Origin: Globodera rostochiensis
Taxonomy: Eukaryota > Nematoda > Chromadorea > Rhabditida > Heteroderidae
Assembly: GCA_018350325.1 (NCBI GenBank)
Contig: JAEVLN010000005.1
Location: 692,142-756,141 of the forward strand
Direction: 5' to 3'
Length of the DNA stretch: 64,000 nt
In this document: piece after piece, positions 1 to 10,718 of the stretch
Numbering within the stretch: position 1 is the stretch's first letter
How the letters are laid out: every line of letters starts with the position of its first letter
Translations under genes and position numbers: made by a program
The notes under the pieces: generated by a model
The model's input: only the letters and a program-made list of their open reading frames with translations
Databases searched by the model: none
What the model was told of the DNA's origin: nothing

Positions 1-99
1 CCAAAAGTCATTTTGTACTACTGATTTTGGTGCCTATTTTATTCTTTATTTATTTATATTTTGTTGCATTTAGATCATCAGAACATTTTTGATTAAAAA

Positions 100-2067
100 A
101 TGTTGAGACGGATCAAAAAGTACGAACACCGGCTATCAGACGGACGGGAACTTATTTATTACGATGACGCCGACACAAAATTGGATCCCAAACGAAGAGA
201 AGACGGACGTCAGCCATCGCAAAGGCCGCAAACGGCACGGATGCGCCAAGTAAATTTATTTATTTATTCATTTTTAAACATTTAAATATTTTAAACGGTT
301 CAAGTCCGTTTCCCTTGCCCGTGAAAAAGAATTTAGGCCTGGTGATCTACTTTAACAAAATATCAGTCCAGATCGGGGTCCGATTATTCCGACCTTTAGA
401 ACTGGACCAGCAGATCAGAATCAGCTTCCTCATATATATATCTAATCAGAATTTAATCAGATTACAAGATAAAATCAAATAAATGCGGCACATAATTCGG
501 ATCGGATCATTTGGGTGCCGCACAATGACTTTTCAGGACCCGCTGATCGGCGATTGGGTGTCCGTTGCGGTCGCTCGCCAAAATCGCGCCTATCTGCCGC
601 CTGCCGAGTGTGACCCGTTGGCGCCGCAATGTGCCACGAATCCCGGCGCCGAAATCCCGTCCTGCTACGACGTGGCCGTGTTCGAGAACAAATCGCCCGC
701 CTTCGGCCCGTTGCTGGAACCACCGGCGTGGTCGCCGCCTCAAGGCTTGACTGAACTTGGCACAATTGGACTGGGCCGAGAGATGACTTCGGTGTGGACT
801 GTACATACATGGAAAAATCAAAAATATTTGAAGATTATGTTCGGATTCTGCCTAAAAATATGAAAGTAAAATATATTTTAATCTTCAGTTAAAAAAGTAA
901 TAATAAAAACGGATTAATATTTATAAATAGGAAAAATTAAGGTCGGACGATGTGAAGTTGTCTGTTTTACGCCTGAACATTCCGGCTCTTTTGGCACATT
1001 TAGTCCTTCCCGGGCACGGACAATCATCGAAGTCTTCATATTTTCAACATTTAAATTTAACTATTTTATTTTATTCCTAAAATTTGCCATAATTTCAAAT
1101 TTTTATTTCCAAGGCCTGGGCTGATCGGACCGCAGCACTGTCGGCCATTCCGAACATTCAGCAAATATTTCCATTCGCAAATTGTGGCGAAGCCGTGACG
1201 CTGCACCATCCGCACGGCCAAATCTACGCTTATCCGTATATTACGCCAAGAACACAGGCGTTAATTGCTTCTTTGGATAAATACGGTACATTAAAGCAAT
1301 TTGTTGTGCGCGGTTTATTTATTTTACGGTCAAATCACAAAAAAATACTACACGATGATCATTAATTAAATTTTAAAAAAGTTCCGAGTTGGTTGGCGAT
1401 GACTATTCAGTAAATTTTGACGTTTGTTCATTTATTGGGTTAAATTTCCAATTCGTCATTTTCAAGACGTACCTTGGCTAACATTTATAAAAAAATTTTC
1501 AATGCCATCGGTTTTCAGGGCCATCTCTGTTTGCGGACATTTTGCTCTTTGAGCAGTCCGGCGAGCGGTTGGTGCTCGCCGGCGACCATTGGACCGCGTT
1601 TGTGCCATTCGCCGCCCGGTGGCCCATTGAAGTTCACATTTTGCCGCATCGGCACATCGCCGACATCGCCGCAACATCGGAGGTGGAACGTGCCGAATTA
1701 GCCACCGTTTACCTGCGCGTATTGCGCGGCATCGACGAGCTTTACGCCGACGGCACGCCGACGCCGTACACCGTCGCATGGCACCAAGTCTGAGAATGAG
1801 ACGATCCGTACTATAAAATTCAATCAGGCCCCCGTCCATGTTCGTCGTGATGAAATCCGGCTGATGTGCCAGATCACTTCGCCCCGTCGGGCGGTGGACA
1901 AACTGAAGTTTGTGGCGGGCTCCGAGGCGGCCATGGGCGCCTGGGTGGGCGACATTGTGCCAGAACTGGGCGCCAAGAGCTTGCGCGAGGCCATTCAACG
2001 TGCGGACGCGGAAAAATCTGTTGGCATTTTGCCGGAGGACATCGGAGGCATTGGACAAGAAGCCTAA
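100..2067 (+). CDS. GALT: Galactose-1-phosphate uridylyltransferase, actinobacterial type, six exons
   Basis: Predicted Leloir-pathway enzyme that exchanges UDP-glucose and galactose-1-phosphate. Exons: 100-249, 537 to about 791 or 800 (donor unclear), 942-1031, 1114-1285, 1519-1787, 1828-2067 (stop TAA). Phases agree throughout and one intron is only 40 nt. Seen: N-terminal LSDGRELIYYD, then DPLIGDWVSVA, YDVAVFENKSP, GRCEVVCFTPEHSGSF, the active-site HPHGQIYAYP (the HPH carries the catalytic histidine), AGDHWTAFVPFAARWP and DKLKFVAGSEAAMGAW near the C-terminus. From memory, these blocks follow bacterial (actinobacterial) GalT proteins block by block. The animal/E. coli-type start (RYNPL..WVLVS..R.KRPWQG) is absent. 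Length about 360 residues, normal for the family. Introns and no frameshift suggest a functional, domesticated gene. Confidence 0.88.
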
Positions 2068-3680
2068 AAAGATAAAAATTGTGAATTGTTGGCTCAAGGG
2101 CATAAACAATGAAAATCTGTTGAATATTTAGTATACTTAGATCCATATTTTGGCTTTTTGAAGAATAAATCCATATTTTGCCATTTTTCCATAAAAATTC
2201 CATATGTTAGGAATTTTTCCGAAAATTCCTGAAGAAATTCAATATTTAGGAAATTTTTTGTAAATTTAAAAAAATCGATATTTTAGGCCTTTTTTTCCAA
2301 AACCGCGTTCGCCCCCCGCCCACCGTTCTTTCCCATTTTACACATTTAAAATAACGAATTCACAGTCACTCGTAAGCAACTCTCTTAATGTAACATTTCC
2401 TTCACTTTTTGCCTTTCAGAGATTGTTTGATTTCGTTGGGGCTTTTTTACTCCCCCCCCCCCCCCCCCCCCTCCCGTCCTTTCCCATCACTTGACTTTTG
2501 CTTCATTTTCCCCCGTCTGTCTCTTTCCTCTTTTGCATTCATCCCTTTGGTTTGCTTTTTGGTTTATGGTAATAAGTAAAGGTGCTTTCAACTCCCCAAA
2601 TTTTAAAACAACTAAAAAAAAATCCTTTTCGACCGGCCGAACCTACAAATTCGTACAATTTATCGAAAAATCGTTTTTAAACAAATAAATTCAATTAAAT
2701 GATTCGAATTCTACGCCTCAGAAAGCGCGACCTTTGACATTTTAGCACCTCTGGGCCGAGTATAACACTTCAAAGTTAGCGAGAAAAAATAATCGTACCA
2801 TCCATTCGACTTCTCTCATCGATCGATAATTTAGCCAATGGGATGTGGCAGTATTTTCATTTTTAGCTTTTACGGAGTTCGAAATCGATCGAGGAGGTCT
2901 GATTCGCAATCTACGCCCCCCCCCTCTCCCCCACTCGTCCAGAAACATTTGTGGGGGGGGGGGGGGAGCTTTATACTATACCCACCTTTTTTGCGATTTT
3001 CCTCAAAGCCAGAAAATGAATCAAATTTTTGTGGGAAGAAAAATCTGCCTTGTTGCCAGAAAGCATTTGCCGATTGTGCAATAAACCTAAACCAAATTGT
3101 AAATGAAATTGCCAAAAGGAAAATAAAACATTAAGCCCAGGGCTTGCAGATAAAAATTTTTAAATCTTCAAGTTTTTTCTGAATTCGTTTCTCGGCAACC
3201 GGACGAAATGTCCGATTTTTTCCCTTTAGCTTTTTACTTACTATAAATATAATATCAATGCCGTTTTGAACTTTGATCGTGTAAAGGCATTTTTGCAGAA
3301 ATATAATAGGGGCTGCAATAGAAAAAACGGCATGTGCTTTTTGGGTAATTTATTGCAATTCTAATTTTTTTTGAAAACTTCAAAAAATTAAATCATTGAA
3401 AATTGCCTAAGGTAATAATGATCGTTTGCTGATTGTAGTCAAAAAATGCAAATGTGCGACAGGGGAATGGGTTGTTCTTTGTTCACCCATCAACAGCAGC
3501 GCGTCCATCCAACTTTCATTCATAAACAACCGTACATACCTATAGGTCACTCTCATTCATTCCCTTTTTTCATTCTTATCATTCATCCATTCATTACATA
3601 TTTTGTTGGTTTTGCTTAACCCTTAAAATTAAATTCTTTTTAAAACTTTTGAACTCTGATTGAGGGCAATTTTGTAGGAA
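2068..3680. other. Intergenic, no convincing gene
   Basis: AT-rich spacer between GALT and the left arm of the ShKT-derived inverted duplication. It holds a run of about 20 C at 2451-2471, another C run near 2920 and a G run near 2955. Reading frames are short and unsupported. Confidence 0.6.
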
Positions 3681-5390
3681 GATGGAGGAAAATGAAGACA
3701 AATCGGACGAAGAGTTCTTCAAGATGATGATAATGGAAGAAGAGGAAGTACTGCTTCCGGAAGAAAGACAATGATCGGAAGAGATTATGACGAAAGGGGA
3801 GGTGATCAAAGTGACCGAGCGACAAAACGAAAAAGTGGAGACAGACGGAAAAAGAAAACATACGCCAATATAATCAGGGTTTGTGCATTGAGTGACCCGT
3901 GATCATTGCCGGTCAATTTTGTGAAATTTGAAATTAAAATGAAACCCGCAAATTATTGCGTTTAATAAAAAAAATTGAGTAAACTTTTTTAAGCTGATCG
4001 AACACTGCGGCAGCTGCTGAACCTTTTAGTGGACAAAAAGCGAGCGGAGTCCATGCAAGATGTGGTGGCTAAGGCAGACAATGGAGGCGAAGACGCACTT
4101 CCAAGCCTCGAAGAACTGTTGGAGCTGATCAAAAATCAGAGGAAGGCAATGGACAAGAAGACAAAGTCGGACAAAGACGGGGGAAGAGGTAGAAATAATT
4201 AGCACTTGAAATAAATAGAATATTTTTCTAACGCCAGATTGACATTGACAATTATTCTGAACAATTCGTGATCGATCGATAAAGCTCGCAATACGTTGAT
4301 CGTTTTCTGATCGATGCCTTTGGTCGCCTATTCTGATCGATGATTTTTCTTTATCCGATTTAGATTACCTATGATCAGATTCGAATTCCAGAAGAAGAAG
4401 CAACGCCCACAACCGCCTCCCCCTGCAAGCCGTCGTCTGCGCATTGCGACTGCACGTGCCGCCTCGGTATCCAGTGCTGGCCACGCAGTTCCAACCCCAA
4501 GAAGCTCAAGCAGGACCTGCAGCACAACCGCAACAAATTCAGGTAGGAAGGCAAAAACAAAAAAGATTAGCGTTATATCTCAGAATTCTGTAAATACTTT
4601 GACCAGTATACGAATACCTTTTTATAAATACACTAGAGATTTTTGTAAAATGTTTTCCTTTACTTCTCAGATCCAACAATCTCCCAAAATTTGTAAACCT
4701 TAGTTTTAGTCCAGCTTGGAAACCCCATAAAATGCCGAAAATTTTATTAAAAAATGTTACCATTTTCAGAGCGCTGATTCTAATGCCAAGAAAATTATTC
4801 GTTGGCATTTTAATGTTTTTATATTGTCAGGTTGTTGTTGATACCCCTCCGGGGCCTGTTTCGTCTGGATTGCCTCGGGCGACGGTGCCATTTTTGCAAC
4901 CGTCGCGCGTCTTCCGCAGCTGGCTCGTACGCCATGTTGCGCAACAATGTGGTCGGCGGCTTTGTGGGGCCAGCAGCAACGCCGAATTGCCGTGACTATC
5001 ATCCGTAGTGAGTGCCAACGATTTTAGTTAATTTTTAAAGACTTAAAGTTTAGGAAATTTACATTTGTTAATATTTTTTATTTAATTTGTTTCAGTTGTG
5101 AGCAAATTGTGCCCCGCGGCTTTTGCTTTTTTGAATTGTATTCGCAAAGTTGTGGATTATGCTGACGATGTTCACTGAATTCACTTCTTTTTTGTTTAAA
5201 AATGAAGATAAATCGGACGAAGAGTTTCCGGACGCGGCATCGGATCCCGAGGATTTTGGCATTTCCGGAACGGAGGAAACGAAACGGGACGAAAAGCTTA
5301 CGGAACGGAAGGCAATGGACAAGAAGACGGAGGAGGACTAAGACGGGGGAAGAGGTGGAAATAAATAATGATAATTAGAATATTTTTCTA
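3681..5390 (+). pseudogene. Mosaic of decayed fragments of the ShKT gene (left arm)
   Basis: Plus-strand segments match, in order but with gaps, exons of the minus-strand ShKT gene at 15.3-10.16 kb. 3682-3860 joins the start of the giant exon (MEENEDKSDEE) to a later exon (RRGSTASGRK) out of frame, reaching a stop within about 31 codons. 3995-4190 copies the exon containing NGGEDALPSLEELLELIKNQ with one extra G. 4388-4542 fuses two exons across an internal deletion. About 4672-4690 is a scrap of a Gln-rich exon. 4771-5165 copies the ShKT exons of 10.6-10.16 kb with a frameshift and a 27-nt deletion that removes one cysteine. 5204-5390 repeats the MEENEDK segment, now joined to the ERKAMDKK segment. 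No intact reading frame survives. Confidence 0.82.
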
Positions 5391-5649
5391 AGAATCTGAA
5401 TTCTTTACTCAGCGCCCTCATCAATCAGCGCATAATTATCTTTTCCTGTTAATTCTGATCAGTCTAAGTCTATCTGATGTCATGATTGATCGACTAAATC
5501 GATTACGTTTTATGATACATTTTTGTTAATAAAAATTATTTCCTTTATGGAAAAAGGATTCTGCAGCAGTATGCTTACCTAATTGTTGTTACACACAAAT
5601 ATATTTGTATTGATTTAATATTCATTGCTTAATTTTTGTATTTAAATTC

Positions 5650-7230
5650 AGTGCAATGTTTAAAATTCAAAAAGCCGACGGACAAGCCCAATTAGTGAAG
5701 TGTGCTGAGGATGGCGGCATTGAACGAACTTACCCATTGGTGGAAAGATCACTTCAAAATGGATTCGGCACGATCGAAATACGGTAATGCTTTTGTGTGT
5801 CTTTATCGTACTCTTTCATTCGCTTTTTAAGTACTTTTTTGTCATAGGATTCTTTTTATTTTGGTTTTTGACTTAAACCGAAAAGTTGAAAGGATCGAAT
5901 TCTACTCCTTGATTTAAATTTGAACTAAATTAAAAATTGATTTAGGTATTGTGACAATATTGTTCTGCATTTTATGCGCCGCATCGGATGTTTTTTCACC
6001 TCGGGATTATTTTTCGATTTGGGCTGTAGTGACGATTTTGACCAGTGGCTCGACACCGCCAAAACAATTTGGCCAACAATTCGCAATGACATTTACGCGT
6101 TGAACGGCTTGACTGAGCGACAGTACGACAATTTGATGGAGGAAATTTCGCCTGCTATTTTGGCTGAATGTCCAAAACTTCGTTTCGTGAGCACAATAAC
6201 AGTGATGCCAAAAAGGCCGAAGCCAAGCGGGCCATCATCTTCATCGACGCCCAGCAGCGTGCCATCGTCGCCGGAGGGACTTTATAACTGGCTGCACTCC
6301 CTGCGCACAGACGGCCTTCCCAAATTTGCACGATGCTACACCGCAATGAACGCTGTGAAGGATATCAATGACATCAGCGAGGCTAGTTTTATTTTCGGGG
6401 CACCGTTTTTTACTTGGTTAAGCCCTTATTCGGGATTTTAATCGGGGATTTCGTCGTTGACTCTGAATTTTAAAAGATTTAATTTTAAATAAAAACTCCA
6501 ACTCCGAAAGTTAGCCACAAGTGAATTTAAATATTTAAATTGATTAAAATTAAAGGCCATGTTTTGAAATTCTTGTTAATGTTTTAGGCTTTCCTCACTG
6601 AAACCTGGCCGGTTAGCTACGCCGTCGCTTTTTTTCCGGCTGAAAAGTTTTGCGATTCATTTGAAGAATTTTCTGAGGAGAATGGACACACCAAGGAGCG
6701 ATTAACCTTGGCTCGAAGATCAAAGAAATGTTGGATTCTTCAACGCGGGCCAGCCGGGAGCAATTGGACGTATGAGGCAGCCGATAAGCAATGGGCCGAC
6801 GACGGAAAAGGGATTAAATTGAATTTTTCCATGGACGAAGAATTTGAGTAAGAATTATTTTTTATATAATTAAGCCTTTTAATTCGTTCAAATTTTGGTT
6901 GAGTTTAAAATTCTAATAAAATACAAAATAGTTTAACCGATTTTCATAAACTTATTTTTGAAGACGACAAATAAAATGAAAAGAATTAAATTTTTAATTT
7001 AAATAATTTTAGAGGCTGTTTGGCGGAGGAAGATGATGATGATGCTATGGAGTAAGGAATAATGTGTAAATTCATTTATTTTGAAGTCCTAAAAATAAAA
7101 TTAATTTAATTAAATTTTTCATTTAAATAATTTAAGGGGGATGGACGAACAAGGTGATTTGGCAGATGAAGAAGCAGAGGATGTCGATATGTGGGAGTCT
7201 GATTCAAACGATGCTGATCTGCCCGACTGA
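5650..7230 (+). CDS. F-box-like family protein of cyst-nematode type, N-terminal exon missing
   Basis: Exons: about 5650-5783, 5946-6381, 6588-6847, 7013-7051, 7137-7230 (stop TGA). The body matches a large family I recognise from Globodera, usually annotated as F-box domain-containing. Seen: a short basic first block, then YCDNIVLHFMRRIG, FDQWLDTAKTIWPTIRNDIYAL, CPKLRFVSTITV, LYNWLHSLRTDGLPKFARCY, and SNWTYEAADKQWADDG near the end. The C-terminal tail is acidic and split over two small exons flanked by similar intron ends, so one may be a duplicate. The first block begins with an acceptor (TTCAG at about 5649), and no family-type N-terminus (MSD..) lies upstream where the ShKT debris now sits. 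The gene may therefore be 5'-truncated, or start at ATG 5656. The intron at 6382 begins GC. Function unknown; an SCF-type role is only suggested by the family name. Confidence 0.65.
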
Positions 7231-7570
7231 TTTTTTGTTTTGCATTAAATTTGACACAAACACAAATTCTAAATCTTAAAAAATATAATGGACATTTAAT
7301 CTCTTATAGACTGGTTTTCAATGTTTTCTCAAGTACACGCCAAACCCTCGTCAAGCACACAAAAAAATTCAATTTATCGCTTAAATAACATTTAATGGAT
7401 GGATTGAGACAAAATTTAGAAAAAAGGAGAGGAAAACATATTCTGTTTAACTCATGTTGCCTAAAATGAAAATCCAAGCAGAACACAAAAAATCAGAATT
7501 TGAAAGGCAATTTCCGGAATTTAAATAATTTTTAAATGGAAATATTCATAAAATTGATGAACAAACAATG
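7231..7570. other. Short spacer between convergent genes
   Basis: AT-rich intergenic DNA between the stop codons of the two tail-to-tail F-box-like genes. It lies near the centre of the large inverted duplication. No gene seen. Confidence 0.6.
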
Positions 7571-9393
7571 TCAATATAACCATACTTTGTTCTCTGCTGT
7601 TTCCTTTAAACGAAAGTCCAAGCGGAACACATTGTCCTTTGGCCACAAGCGGCTTTTTATTGCTTCTTTCTCTAATTGCGCCCATCGCTTTTCATCCCAC
7701 GCAATTGGACCGCGCCTCAACAGCCAAAGACGATAGTAGGCGCTTTTGGATGGCCCGCGGTTGTAGCGTTTACTGCGCCTCCACATCCAAAGATAGTGCT
7801 GGACGCGTTTAGGCCGCTTTTTGATGCGTTTAAGCGTAAGCCGCTCAAAAGTACGTCCGTTCTCCACTTCAAAAGGTTTTCCATCAAATTGATAAAAGGA
7901 TGAGCTGCAATAAAATAAGTGTTTCTAAACAAATTGGTTTTCAAACGGAAGTCCCACCCGTAACTCTGTATAACGACAATAAAGGGAACAGAAGTGGTGG
8001 CATTGATGAACGACTGAATAAAAATTATATTTAAAATATTGTTGTGCGATTATTTGAGTCAAACTAAAAAAACAGGCCCACCTTCTTAATTTCTTCCACC
8101 TTCCACGCGACATCCTTCTTCATGGGCTCGAAACAGGTCAGAACTTTCGGCTGTCCATCCCCCCGGGGGGTGTGAAGCCACATGGACAGAGCTTGCTTAT
8201 TAGAAGCATTGGCGTGATCGTCGGCCATGGCTTCGGGGAAGAGGTCGTTGCAGTAAATCACGCGGAGGTTGGCACAGTCCCGGAGAACGGACGGAGAAAC
8301 GAGAAATCTCAGGTATGTAAGGTCAGTGTCAAACAACCGGTATAGTGTGCTGATATTGCCTGCCAAAAGAGGCCAAATTTTTTCTGCGATTGTTCCCCAA
8401 ATTTCGTGTTCGGGGTGAATGCTCAAATCCAAAAAGATGGCCGCGTTGAAGAGGTGCCGAATGTGATCGAGAAATGTGAGCACTTGCTGATCAATATAGC
8501 TAAAACATAAACATTAACTCTGTTCAAACTTACCTCAATCTTCATAACCAATCCCGGACCAAATTTTCAAAAACCTTCGATGTGAACCCCTTTCTATTGG
8601 TACTTTTCGGTTATGCGCCCACAGATTCAAATTTAAAAAAAAAGTGCAGAACAAGAAAACAGCGCACGAAACTATAAAGTGACATAAAAGCATTTTTTCT
8701 TGCAAAAAAGCACTGCTTGCTGCATCTTTTCCTTTGAAAATTGTTGGAAAAGATTAATGAAATTTGGCGGCATTTGTATTTTAAGGACTTTTTAAAAAAT
8801 TTGAATCTGTGGGCGCATAACCGAAAAGTACCCGCCTTTTGTTCGAATTAACAATTGATGGGGGTGTCAATACTGTAAGTGGCGTGGAAAATATTAAAAT
8901 GTATCTTTTTGTTAAGAGATTTGCACCAACAAAATGAGGCCTTCAAATTTGGGCAGTGTCCCCAATCCCGGGTGACCCCCTACAACTCAAACTAAAATAG
9001 TCAGTTTCGAGATCATTTGCCCAACACCTTAGACGGATGCGCCTGAAGCCGATTAAATTATTAGGTGGCGGCGTTTGAAGAAACGGCTTCTCCCTAAGCA
9101 AGCCGTCAACGAACGTGCACATATTTGGCCCCCCGGCGTCGTCGCATTTTTGTATAATTCCCATACAAAGCTTCCATTTTCTTGACTTAAAATGCGTCTC
9201 CACCAACGCACAGAAGCGGACACTGATCGGTGCCAATTTCAGTCCAAGCTCGGTACGTTCAATGAATTCAAATGTACTGAACCAAACGTCGTCACAAACA
9301 TTGCTGTAATTTAGAAAATAATGACAAATTTCCAACTAAAATTCATCACATTTTCTTGAGGTGCCGCTGCGCTTCTCGCGGATGATCTGACAT
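7571..9393 (-). CDS. F-box-like family protein of cyst-nematode type, complete
   Basis: Exons on the minus strand: 9393-9350 (MSDHPREAQRHLKK), 9303 to about 9024, 8499-8082, about 8020 to 7957, and about 7902-7571 (stop TGA). Phases match at each junction. Family blocks seen in order: NVCDDVWFSTFEFI, the VETHFKSRKW block, NLIGFRRIRL, YIDQQVLTFLDHIRHLF, IWPLLAGNISTLY, LRDCANLRVIYCNDLFPE, DDHANASNKQALSMWLHTPR, GDGQPKVLTC and WDEKRWAQLEKEA. This is the layout of the expanded Globodera family commonly labelled F-box domain-containing; the CDDV segment starts the putative F-box-like region. The protein is cytosolic or nuclear by default, with no signal peptide. The intron between exons 2 and 3 carries a 234-bp MITE. 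It is convergent with the related copy at 5.65-7.23 kb. Substrate-adaptor function is family inference only. Confidence 0.78.
8599..8832. mobile_element. MITE with 36-bp perfect terminal inverted repeats
   Basis: The ends at 8599-8634 and 8797-8832 are perfect inverted copies over 36 bp (starting GGTACTTTTCGGTTATGCGC). The interior is AT-rich and without coding potential, total 234 bp. No clear longer target-site duplication flanks it; TA could be the duplicated dinucleotide if the ends begin two bases inside. It sits in an intron of the F-box-like gene. Confidence 0.85.
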
Positions 9394-10164
9394 TTTTTAT
9401 AATTGTTGGCGACTTTCAATGCAATTAATCAGTAAAAGGCGATTTAAAGATTGATTAATGAAGTGAAAGCTGATTGAATAAATAAATTGCTATTAAATTG
9501 AAATTTGCTCCGTTTAAATTTAAAAATGTTTGGCTTTGTTATTTAATTGGGCGTTGAAACAAAAAAGGACGCCTTCTTTTTTCGTGGGTTGCAGAAGTGA
9601 AAGTGGTCGAAGGAATTATGCCGGTGAGAGGAGGACAAGTTGGCGGCGTTGGATGCGCAATCGATGAGAAGGAACATTTGGGCGAGGTCGTGCTGAGGAA
9701 ATGAGAACGGATTTAAGGGTCGTTGGCCATCACGGGCTTAAAAACCCATGAAAGCCGTATCCCGTGTAAAACCCGTGTAAGCCCAAAAAAACATGGCTAT
9801 GGACCCGTGAAAACGCCGTACGGACCCTTGCCCGTCTCCGATCTCTAGTGAAAAAAAAAATTGAACAAACATATCAATTTGTAAAAACTAAGTATTTCCT
9901 GCCGATTTAAGAAATTCGTGCCTATTTTACAATTTTTCTTGCCTAAAAGTAGCATCACTAATTATGATTAACATTTAAATCTTAAATTACCAACTAGCGA
10001 TTACGATAAAAATGTTTTATTACTTTCCAAATCATGATTAGTCAAAACAAAGGGAAAATCGCAATTTTCGAAGAGAATCATTAAATGTCCATAAATGGGC
10101 AATTAATCTCCTAAAAATAAATTTTAATTTTTAAACAAAAAAGAAGTGAATTCAGTGAGCATCG
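9394..10164. other. Intergenic with a putative repeat end
   Basis: AT-rich spacer. At about 9700-9855 is a GC-richer patch with repeated CCCGTG / CACGGG motifs, ending CCGATCTCTAG, which resembles the outer end of other palindromic elements here. A matching left end could not be found. No gene seen. Confidence 0.4.
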
Positions 10165-10600
10165 TCAGCATAATCCACAGCTTTGCGGACAATATTCACG
10201 TTTCGTCCGTAACGAATACAATTCAGAAAAGCAAAAGCCGCGGGGCACAATTTGCTCACAACTGAAACAAATTAAATAAAAAATCTTAACAAATGGCATT
10301 TACTACAAATTTCCTAAACTTTAAGTCTTTAAAAATTAACTAAAATCGTTGGCACTCACTACGGATGATAGTCACGGCAATTCGGCGTTGCTGCTGGCCC
10401 CACAAAGCCGCCGACCACATTGTTGCGCAACATGGCGTACGAGCCGCGGGAGACGCGCGACGGTTGCAAAAATGGGACCGTCGCCCGAGGCAATCCAGAG
10501 GGACCTGGCCCCGGAGGGGTATCAACAACAACCTGACAATATAAAAACATTAAAATGCCAACGAATAATTTCTTTAGATCGGCATGAGAATCAGCGCTCT
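10165..10600 (-). CDS. ShKT-domain exons (fifth domain): small gene or alternative 3' end of the ShKT gene
   Basis: Two clear exons: about 10532-10363 (VVVDTPPGPGPSG...NCRDYHP) and 10261-10165 (stop TGA). They join in phase to give six cysteines in ShKT order, ending REYCPQSCGLC. Upstream, 10598-10563 (SADSHADLKKLF) follows a TTCAG acceptor and is separated by a possible 30-nt GT..AG intron. If that intron is retained, an ATG at 10550 would start MFLYCQ. The first coding base matches the phase of the Gln-rich exon ending at 10959, so these exons could be spliced on in place of the terminal exon 10907-10719. The left-arm copy preserves this order without the terminal exon. ShKT domains are small disulfide-rich modules, usually secreted; the role here is unknown. 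Confidence 0.6.
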
Positions 10601-10718
10601 GAAGATGTTTAAGCTCAATTATTCGGCCTTTTTATTGGGTTTTTGAGCTGGACCAAAACTAAAGTTTACAAATTTATGTTAAGTAATTTTAGCTTATTTT
10701 GTCACTCTATTAAGTTTC

